The translations under genes were made by a program, and so were the position numbers. A stretch of 57,678 nucleotides of DNA from an uncultured Bacilli bacterium (lineage in GTDB: Bacteria; Bacillota_I; Bacilli_A; RFN20; CAG-826): the NCBI GenBank assembly GCA_944375905.1, contig CALWAS010000027.1:1-57678 (forward strand). Reading direction: 5' to 3'. The notes beneath the pieces were generated by a model. The model was not told where the DNA came from, did not search any database, and was given only the letters and a program-made list of their open reading frames with translations. Each line of letters opens with the position of its first letter. The first letter of the stretch is position 1. Below, in pieces: positions 25,653-32,112 of the stretch.

Positions 25653-25706
25653 GTTTCCTCCGGCTCGTGCAAACCTGGCTAACGGAGGACATGAAATGGA
25701 GGAAAC
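25653..25706 (+). promoter_or_regulatory. Hairpin that could hide the ribosome site of the tyrosine recombinase
   Basis: GTTTCCTCC (25653-25661) is perfectly complementary to GGAGGAAAC (25698-25706), which is the Shine-Dalgarno sequence placed 7 bases before the recombinase ATG. The loop contains another GGAGG (25684-25688). Pairing would block translation of the recombinase, so its amount could be controlled post-transcriptionally. Confidence 0.5.
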
Positions 25707-25709
25707 ATC

Positions 25710-26687
25710 ATGATCAATCAGTTAATTTCAGACGTATTGAGGGATTTGGACAGTATCCTATCCGAAGACCAAAAGAAAGCTTTGACTCAGTCGTTAACCA
25801 AGCAGTTATCAAAACTTAACGCTTTCAACCAGCCAAACGAAAACGTGAAGCAGCACATGCTTCCGCTTTTTATTGCCGCCAAGCGCGTTGAAGGGTGCTC
25901 CGAAAAATCCCTTAGGTACTACGAATCGACGATAAGGAATATGCTCGATTCGATCGAGAAGGTAGAATGCCAAATCACCACTGAGGATCTTCGCGATTAC
26001 CTCGATGCCTATCAAAGGCGCGGAACAGTAAGCAAGGTAACCTTGGACAATGTTCGCCGGATTCTCTCTTCGTTCTTTGCTTGGTTGGAGGACGAAGACT
26101 ACATCGTAAAAAGCCCCGTCAGAAGAATCCACAAGGTGAAAACCGGCAAAACCGTGAAGGAAACTTATTCTGACGAATCGCTGGAACTCATGCGCGATCA
26201 CTGTGAGACAACCAGAGACCTAGCGATGATAGACATCTTGGCTTCTACCGGCATCCGTGTTGGCGAATTGGTGAAGCTAAACAGGAACGACATCGATTTC
26301 GAAAACCGCGAGTGCATAGTCTTTGGAAAGGGCAACAAGGAACGAAAGGTTTACTTTGACGCCAGGACGAAAATACATCTACAGCGCTATCTATCCGAAA
26401 GAACGGACGACAACGAGGCTCTTTTCGTCTCCCTGCTGCAACCTTTTTCCCGGCTTCAGATAAGCGGCGTTGAAATCAGGCTTCGCAAAATAGGCCGTGA
26501 GCTGAATTTTCACAAGGTCCACCCGCATAAGTTCCGCAGAACATTAGCGACGATGGCGATCGATAAAGGAATGCCGATCGAGCAAGTTCAACAACTTCTC
26601 GGTCACCAAAGCATTGACACCACCCTCCAATATGCGATGGTCAATCAGAATAATGTCAAAGAGTCGCACCGAAAGTTCATAGGCTAA
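25710..26687 (+). CDS. Tyrosine recombinase of the HsdS shuffling locus
   Basis: The 325-residue protein has a SAM-like N-terminal core-binding domain (about 50-145) and a catalytic domain with the R-H-R-H-Y set: Arg183 in TGIRVGEL, His273 and Arg276 in HPHKFRRT, His299 in LLGHQ and Tyr308 in TLQYAMV. It is XerC/D-like in size. Tyrosine recombinases next to multiple hsdS genes are known to shuffle specificity domains (for example in streptococci and mycoplasmas). Here the gene lies between the expressed hsdS and a silent TRD cassette, both bounded by the same repeats. Its codon use is lower in G+C than the methylase genes. It has its own ribosome site, possibly masked by a hairpin. Confidence 0.92.
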   Translation: MINQLISDVLRDLDSILSEDQKKALTQSLTKQLSKLNAFNQPNENVKQHMLPLFIAAKRVEGCSEKSLRYYESTIRNMLDSIEKVECQITTEDLRDYLDAYQRRGTVSKVTLDNVRRILSSFFAWLEDEDYIVKSPVRRIHKVKTGKTVKETYSDESLELMRDHCETTRDLAMIDILASTGIRVGELVKLNRNDIDFENRECIVFGKGNKERKVYFDARTKIHLQRYLSERTDDNEALFVSLLQPFSRLQISGVEIRLRKIGRELNFHKVHPHKFRRTLATMAIDKGMPIEQVQQLLGHQSIDTTLQYAMVNQNNVKESHRKFIG

Positions 26688-26707
26688 GCATATCTGCTGT
26701 TTGCAAT

Positions 26708-26727
26708 TCTCAATTTATCGAGATGTT
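26708..26727 (+). repeat. HsdS exchange site C
   Basis: Exact copy of tctcaatttatcgagatgtt at the left edge of the silent TRD2 cassette, in the same orientation as sites B and D. Confidence 0.9.
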
Positions 26728-27205
26728 TGGAAACCCAATCAAAAACGATCGTGGATGGCGAACATTAAAAATGAGCGACGTTGCTCCTTCAACGCCATAT
26801 CAGGGAGAAATCAAGCCAAAAGACGGCAAGGTTTGGTTATTAAATCTTGACATGGTCGAGCCAAACACAGGAAAAATCATCGAAAAATTACTGGTAGATC
26901 CGAAGGATATAGGCAACTCAACTCTTATGTTTTCGCCCAAGAACGTCCTTTATTCAAAGCTAAGACCTTATCTAAATAAGGTAGTCGTTCCAGATGATTA
27001 TGGATACGCTACTACGGAAATGGTTCCTCTGTTGCCATCCAACAAAAACTTAGATCCGGGCTTCTTTAGCGCTCTTTTACGTGGCAACGAATTCTTGAAT
27101 TATATTGAAACGCAAGCTACCGGTACAAAAATGCCAAGAGTTCAAATGAATATCTTTTGGAATATTGACGTTATCCTTCCGCCGTTGGAGTTACAAGAGC
27201 GGTTT

Positions 27206-27242
27206 GCGGCCTTCGTAAGGCAGAGCGATAAATCAAAATTTG
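27206..27242 (+). repeat. 37-bp repeat closing the silent TRD2 cassette
   Basis: Identical to 25532-25568. Its last bases (aaatcaaaatttg, continuing tcg) resemble the core of the 20-bp exchange site, aaatctcaatttatcg, with only three differences over 16 positions. Confidence 0.9.
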
Positions 27243-27262
27243 TCGCTTAGTGGGCATTCAAA

Positions 27263-27282
27263 TCTCAATTTATCGAGATGTT
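27263..27282 (+). repeat. HsdS exchange site D, fused to a recombinase gene
   Basis: Third exact copy of tctcaatttatcgagatgtt. It is followed directly by the middle of a serine recombinase gene, in the frame that would read KSQFIEMFVDGYSYREI. Confidence 0.9.
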
Positions 27283-28348
27283 CGTCGACGGCTACTCCTA
27301 CAGGGAGATAATCGATTATCTAAGGAAAAGCGGCACCAAGAACGCGAAGGGCGAATGCAAGTGGGACGTGGGAGCCATACACAGGATACTCACCAACGAG
27401 AAATACTGCGGCGACCTGATATACCAAAAGACCTACTGCAACAACTACCTCACCCACGAGAGGAGGAAGAACCTGGGAGAGGTCGAGCAATACCTGATAA
27501 CGGAGCACCACGAAAGGATCGTGGACAAGGACCTGTTCATGTTCGTTCAGATGCTGCTCAGAAAAAGGAAGGAGGATTACGACCCGAGGACCGGGAACGC
27601 GAACGCCACTTCCCTGGCCGGGCTCGTCTACTGCGCCTCCTGCGGAAGGTTGATGAGGCGAATCCTATATTACAAAGGAAAGCCATACGAAAGGCACGTC
27701 CTCACCTGCAAGGTCGACGGAAGGAAGAACGTGAACTATTCCGACTGCCCCCAAAGGAAGACGCTCGACTACCGATTGGTGGAAGATGCGGCAAAGGCCA
27801 TCGTCGAGGAAAGGCTGGAGAAACTGGATGCAGGCCTGCTCCTGGATTCGATAAGGAAGGGAAAGACGATAGGAGACTTCTACTCGAGGTCCGAAGAGAT
27901 AAAGAGCCAAATGGAAAAAACGCAGAACGAACTTAGCGAACTCGTCAAAAGACAGATGAAGGAATGCCTCCCGCTTTCGGGTTACCAGAAAGCCTACAAG
28001 GCGCTCCAAGAGAAGATGAATTCCCTCAAAAGCGAATCCGAAAGCGTGCTGAAGGAAGCATACGAAAACAACAGAAAAAACAATTTCAACGAAGATTTGA
28101 CGGGGTTTTTGCATGAAAAAGCGGCTTTTTCGCCCAGGATTGCATCGCTTTTGATAAAGAGGATCTATAGGCTCGAGGACAACTCGGTCCTGTTCGTCTT
28201 ATCGAACAAGCCGCTCGACGAAAAAACGCTTGAAAACATCGGGAAATCCTCAGCGGATTATCTTTACCTTCCCGAAAAAGTGATCGATAGAAACGGCAGA
28301 AGACTTGCCTACAGGATACTGGATTTGGAGGAAAAGGAACATGAATAG
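27278..28348 (+). pseudogene. Serine recombinase 2, N-terminal catalytic domain missing
   Basis: The 356-codon frame begins at MFVDGYSYREIIDYL, which corresponds to the middle of the recombinase domain (compare IFMMYLAGRNTGEISDYL in the intact recombinase 3, at about residue 205). It continues with ILTNEKYCGDLIYQKTY, a four-Cys zinc ribbon (YCASCGRLMRR, then two Cys in LTCKVDG and SDCPQRK), a coiled coil and a C-terminal domain. The resolvase domain with its catalytic serine, about 200 residues, is absent. The break is exactly at exchange site D, and the start ATG is part of that site. It has no ribosome site of its own. Its last codons overlap recombinase 3 by 8 bases, as in an original tandem recombinase operon. 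Confidence 0.88.
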
Positions 28349-29969
28349 CACGATACACTCGCTTCACAAAGCCAAGGACGGAAGGAAGCTCAAGGTCGCC
28401 GCCTACGCGAGGATCTCCTACGACAAGAAGGAACTCGAGTCCTCGCCTGAGAACCAGATAAGGCACTACACTTCCCTTATCAATGGAAACCATGAATGGG
28501 AGTTCGCGGGCATCTACGCGGACGACGGGATAAGCGGCTCCACCGTCAAGAAGAGGAACCAGTTCCAGCTGATGCTCACAAAGGCCTTCGCCGGGGAGAT
28601 AGACATCATATTGGTGAAATCCATCTCGAGGTTCGCCAGGAACCTGCTAGATATGTTGAAGGTCGTCCAGGAGTTGAGGGACTCAGGGGTCGAGGTCTAT
28701 TTCGAGAAGGAGGGGATATCCACGCTCGACACCAAATGCGACAACTACCTCACCCTCTACTCCAAGTTCGCAGAGGAGGAGCTGATATCCATGGGCAAGA
28801 ACGTCTCATGGTCCTACCAGAAGAGGATAAGGGATGGAAGGTTCTTCATAAACGCCAACCAGCTGTTCGGGTACAAGTTCGACAAGGACAGGAACATCGC
28901 GATCGAGGAATGCGAGGCCAAGTACGTGAGGGACATCTTCATGATGTACCTTGCCGGCAGGAACACCGGGGAGATCAGCGACTACCTGGAGGAAAACCAC
29001 GTGCCCACCCAGACCGGGCTCTCGAGATGGTCCGGCCAAAGCATCAGGCAGATACTCAGGAACGAGAAATACTGCGGCATGGTAATTCTCCAGAAGACCT
29101 ATACCGAAAACGCGTTGACCCAGAAAAGGCGGAGCAACGACGGGAAGCTGGACAAGGTGATCATCGAGAACGCCCTTCCCCCGATAGTGAGCAAGCAGGT
29201 CTACCTGGAAGCGCAGGAAAGGATGAAAAGCCTCGCCGAGAAATACAACCTCACGGGGAGGAACGCCTACAGCCATACCAACTCCTACACCGCCTTCGGA
29301 TATTTCCCTTATTGCAGAAGCCCATACTTCAGGAAATGGAACCACGGCAACGAGGCCCTCTACTGCTCCTCCAACAAGGAAAGGTCGAGGTGCAAGGAAA
29401 GCGAATCGGTGTTCGTGAAACACCTAGACGAGATAATCCCATTGATGGTTAAGAAGCTGCTCGCAAACGAAAGCGAGTTCAGGAAGGAGCTCTTGGAGGC
29501 CTTCGGCGACGAAAGCCTCATGGAGAAAAAGGAAAGGATCGATGCCCTAACCAAGGAAATCGATGGCCAAAGGGAAAAGCTTCTTCAATACGACGGCCTT
29601 TCGGGGGACGCGTTCGACGCCATCAAGGACTGCCTGAGGAAGAGCATAAACGAACTTTCGGACGAAAAGGCGGTGCTGGAAAACGAACGGCTGGTCGAGG
29701 CGAATCCCGAAACGAGGGCGAACGAAATCATCAAGGAACTGCATAGGTTCCCCAATACCGATAAAATCGGGGATTATGACTTCAGGAAGCTGTTCAAGAG
29801 GATGATAGTCATCAACAGGGACAGGCTGATATTCGTGGTCGGTTCCGACAATGTGGAAAACCTCCCCTACAACCCCCAATCCATAAACATGAGGTTCATA
29901 GAAATCTATAGATATAAGATTAGATGCTCTTGGTTTACCTGCAACTTCGGCATCTACATCAACAAATAG
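28341..29969 (+). CDS. Large serine recombinase 3, intact
   Basis: The 542-residue enzyme has the resolvase domain with nucleophile Ser26 in VAAYARISYD, the arginine-containing SKSISRFARNLLDML helix-strand region, then the recombinase domain (GYKFDKDRN, ISDYLEENHVPTQTG, ILRNEKYCGMVILQKTY). A zinc-ribbon region is poorly conserved (PYCRSPYF, YCSSNKERSRC), and a long coiled coil follows. The family integrates or excises phages, ICEs and cassettes by double-strand exchange at attP and attB. The ATG at 28341 follows GGAAAAGGA and overlaps the end of recombinase 2. With recombinases 1 and 2 it forms what was probably a three-recombinase module, of which only this member is complete. A strong terminator follows. 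Confidence 0.92.
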   Translation: MNSTIHSLHKAKDGRKLKVAAYARISYDKKELESSPENQIRHYTSLINGNHEWEFAGIYADDGISGSTVKKRNQFQLMLTKAFAGEIDIILVKSISRFARNLLDMLKVVQELRDSGVEVYFEKEGISTLDTKCDNYLTLYSKFAEEELISMGKNVSWSYQKRIRDGRFFINANQLFGYKFDKDRNIAIEECEAKYVRDIFMMYLAGRNTGEISDYLEENHVPTQTGLSRWSGQSIRQILRNEKYCGMVILQKTYTENALTQKRRSNDGKLDKVIIENALPPIVSKQVYLEAQERMKSLAEKYNLTGRNAYSHTNSYTAFGYFPYCRSPYFRKWNHGNEALYCSSNKERSRCKESESVFVKHLDEIIPLMVKKLLANESEFRKELLEAFGDESLMEKKERIDALTKEIDGQREKLLQYDGLSGDAFDAIKDCLRKSINELSDEKAVLENERLVEANPETRANEIIKELHRFPNTDKIGDYDFRKLFKRMIVINRDRLIFVVGSDNVENLPYNPQSINMRFIEIYRYKIRCSWFTCNFGIYINK

Positions 29970-30018
29970 AAAAAAGCCTCCCACGATATAGTTTGAACCT
30001 ATACCATGGGAGGCTTTT
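29970..30018 (+). terminator. Bidirectional rho-independent terminator after recombinase 3
   Basis: GCCTCCCA (29976-29983) pairs with TGGGAGGC (30007-30014), followed by TTTT on the plus strand and a T run on the minus strand. An inner TATAG/CTATA pair stabilises the loop. It ends the mobile region next to tRNA-Arg. Confidence 0.85.
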
Positions 30019-30177
30019 ATCGTGTTCGCGGATGTTCGAACCCGTTGTGCTATTGCGGTGTGCGTATTGCGGTGGTTCGAGTTTTTTGGGGTGCTTTTGA
30101 CCGGTTCTGACGCGCCGTTTGCTGACCCATGATTTTGAGGTACGGCCTAACGAGCACAAATCGGTATCCTTTGGTAT

Positions 30178-30210
30178 AAAAAGAACCTATAACGCCGGGG
30201 CATTATAGGT
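30178..30210 (-). terminator. Terminator downstream of tRNA-Arg
   Basis: CCTATAA and TTATAGG pair around a G+C-rich loop; on the minus strand the stem is followed by TTCTTTTT. It lies 13 bases beyond the 3' end of the tRNA. Confidence 0.8.
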
Positions 30211-30222
30211 GTTTTTCTGAAA

Positions 30223-30299
30223 TGGCGCGCCCGAAGGGACTCGAACCCCTGGCCCACAGCTTAGAAGGCTGTTGCTCTATCCAGCTGAGCTACGGGCGC
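30223..30299 (-). tRNA. tRNA-Arg (anticodon TCT)
   Basis: The minus strand folds into a complete cloverleaf: acceptor GCGCCCG paired with CGGGCGC, D arm with AGCTCAGCTGGATAGAGC, anticodon loop CTTCTAA with TCT at 30263-30265, T arm with GGTTCGAGTCC, and an encoded CCA end at 30223-30225. It reads AGA/AGG arginine codons. The mobile region with serine recombinases ends about 200 bases from its 3' end, but no copy of the tRNA end is seen at the left side of that region. Confidence 0.95.
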
Positions 30300-30339
30300 G
30301 TCCGAAAGATTTTAGTTACTGCGCGGCCTTCCATCAACC

Positions 30340-32112
30340 CTAGGCCCCGCCGAAACGTTCTTTGAGGCGGGTCGCGACTTCCTTCGGGACGAGCTGCATG
30401 AGTTCCTCGAGGGAGGCCGCCCTTACCGATTCGACGCTCGGGTAGCGTTCCCGGAGGATGGCCTCCCGCTTCTTCCCGATTCCCTCGATGCCTTCGTAAA
30501 TCGAGGAAAGCATCTTCTTCCCGCGCCTGGCCCGGTGGAAGCTGATGGCAAAGCGATGGACCTCGTCCTGCATCCGCATGAGGAAGAAGAAAAGCTGGCT
30601 CTTCCGGTCGAGGGGATAGGTATTCCCGTCCTTGTCGACGATCCCTTCCGTCTCGTGCCGGTCGTTCTTGTATAACCCGTAATAGGGAAGCTCGACCCCC
30701 GCCTCCTTGAGCGCCTCCCCGGCCGCATGGACCTGGGTGAGGCCGCCATCGAGAAGAAGGAGGTCGGGAAAGCGCCCGCCTTCCTCCTTGAGGCGCGAGT
30801 ACCTCCTCTTCACCGCCTCCTTCATCGAGGCGACGTCGTCCCCGGCTACCTCGTCGGAGAGGTTGAATTTCCGATAGAGGCGCTTGGCCGGGGCCGCGTT
30901 GACGAAGGCGACCTCGCTCGCGACCGCCTCTTCCCCTTGGAGATGGGAATTGTCGAAGAGCTCGATGTAGCACGGGGGGTCGATCTTAAGGAGACGCCCA
31001 AGGCTTTCGAGGAGGGCGTCGCTTTCCTCGCTCGCTCCCTTGGTGGCGAAATGGTGGTCGAGGGCGCTTTGGGCATTGAGCGAGGCAATGGCAATCTGAT
31101 CGAGGAGCCTCCCCTCCTTCGGGTGGATGCACCTTCCCTCCGGGTAGATCTCGCGGAAAGCCTCCTCGAAGCCGTCGATTGCCGTCGAGACCTCGGTCGG
31201 GAGATCCTCGCTCTCGTAAAGGGAAAGGATCTGGTAGGTCGCTTCCTCGTTGGCCTCGCCCATGAGGGGGATTACGTAGCTTTTCTTCCCGAGGAGGCGA
31301 CCCTTCCGGTAGACGAGGCGGGCAATCGAAAGATAGCCCTCGCGCGTCTTGTAGGCGTAGACGTCGCGGTCGGTCCGGTCGCTATCGACCTCGACGGTCT
31401 GCTTGCTTACCGTCGCCTTCACCGCGTCGATCGTCTTCTTGTAGCGGGCGGCCTCTTCGTAATCGAGCCGCTCGGCAGCCTCCTCCATCTTCTTCTCGAG
31501 ATCGGAGACGACTTCCCCGACGTTCCCGTCGAGGAAGCTCTTGATCTTATCGTAGAGAAGACGGTACTCGCTTTCGCTCACCTCATTCACGCACGGGGCG
31601 AGGCAAAGCCCCATATGGTAGTAAAGGCAGGCTTTCTTCGGGAGGTTCTCGCACTTCCTCGTCGGATAGAGGCTATTGAGGAGGTCGATCGTCAAATAGG
31701 CCTCGCGCGAAGAGGGAAAGGGCCCGAAATAGAACTTGGCCTTGTTGCTCGCGTGGCGCTCGATCGAAAGGGAGGCATCCTTCTTCGAGAGGGCGATGTA
31801 GGGATAGTGGCTGTCGTCGACGAGCATGATGTTGTAGCGCGGGACGTATTTCTTGATGAGGTTCATCTCGAGGATGAACGCCTCCTTGTCGGAGGAAACC
31901 CGGATCGTATCGAAGTTCTTGACCCGCTGGACCATGGCAAAGACCTTCCCGTACTGGTCGCGGAGAAAATACTGGGACACACGCTTCTTGAGGCTTTTGG
32001 CCTTGCCGACGTAGATGATCTTCCCCGTCTCGTCCTTCATGAGGTAGCAGCCCGGGGCGTCGGGAAGGAGGGAGATGAGGCTCCTTAGCTCGGCGGTCAG
32101 CTCGCGTTTCAT
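30340..32112 (-). CDS. uvrC: UvrABC excinuclease subunit C
   Basis: The 590-residue protein starts with the GIY-YIG nuclease domain (GCYLMKDETGKIIYVGKAKSLKKRVSQYF, about 21-49) that makes the 3' incision. It continues with the Cys-containing region (ACLYYHMGLCLAPCVNEVS), a UVR motif around 200-230 (EKKMEEAAERLDYEEAARYKK) that contacts UvrB, an RNase-H-like nuclease domain for the 5' incision (CYIELFDNSHLQGEEAVAS, LLLDGG), and a helix-hairpin-helix pair at the C-terminus (IEGIGKKREAIL). The length is normal. Its start overlaps the mutS2 stop (ATGA), so the two repair genes are translated together. It acts in nucleotide excision repair in the cytoplasm. Confidence 0.97.
   Translation of the reverse strand: MKRELTAELRSLISLLPDAPGCYLMKDETGKIIYVGKAKSLKKRVSQYFLRDQYGKVFAMVQRVKNFDTIRVSSDKEAFILEMNLIKKYVPRYNIMLVDDSHYPYIALSKKDASLSIERHASNKAKFYFGPFPSSREAYLTIDLLNSLYPTRKCENLPKKACLYYHMGLCLAPCVNEVSESEYRLLYDKIKSFLDGNVGEVVSDLEKKMEEAAERLDYEEAARYKKTIDAVKATVSKQTVEVDSDRTDRDVYAYKTREGYLSIARLVYRKGRLLGKKSYVIPLMGEANEEATYQILSLYESEDLPTEVSTAIDGFEEAFREIYPEGRCIHPKEGRLLDQIAIASLNAQSALDHHFATKGASEESDALLESLGRLLKIDPPCYIELFDNSHLQGEEAVASEVAFVNAAPAKRLYRKFNLSDEVAGDDVASMKEAVKRRYSRLKEEGGRFPDLLLLDGGLTQVHAAGEALKEAGVELPYYGLYKNDRHETEGIVDKDGNTYPLDRKSQLFFFLMRMQDEVHRFAISFHRARRGKKMLSSIYEGIEGIGKKREAILRERYPSVESVRAASLEELMQLVPKEVATRLKERFGGA

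Larger units (their letters stand above)
26708..27250 (+). pseudogene. hsdS: Silent HsdS second-half (TRD2) cassette
   Basis: The frame reads SQFIEMFGNPIKND, a TRD of a different type (ENTGKIIEKLLVDPKDIGNSTLMF-like region near 26860-26935, then NIFWNIDVILPPLELQERF), and stops just after RQSDKSKFVA. It has no start with a ribosome site and no first TRD or distal helix. Both ends coincide with repeats found around TRD2 of the expressed gene: the 20-bp repeat at the left and the 37-bp repeat at the right. It is therefore a promoterless store of an alternative TRD2, usable only after recombination. The DNA is A+T-rich like the expressed TRD2. It lies 20 bases downstream of the tyrosine recombinase stop. 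Confidence 0.88.

Noticed and set aside
30223-30299. tRNA-Arg as integration target of the mobile region
   Set aside because: The 3' end faces the region, but I find no duplicate of the tRNA end near 11-13 kb, so there is no att pair to support it.
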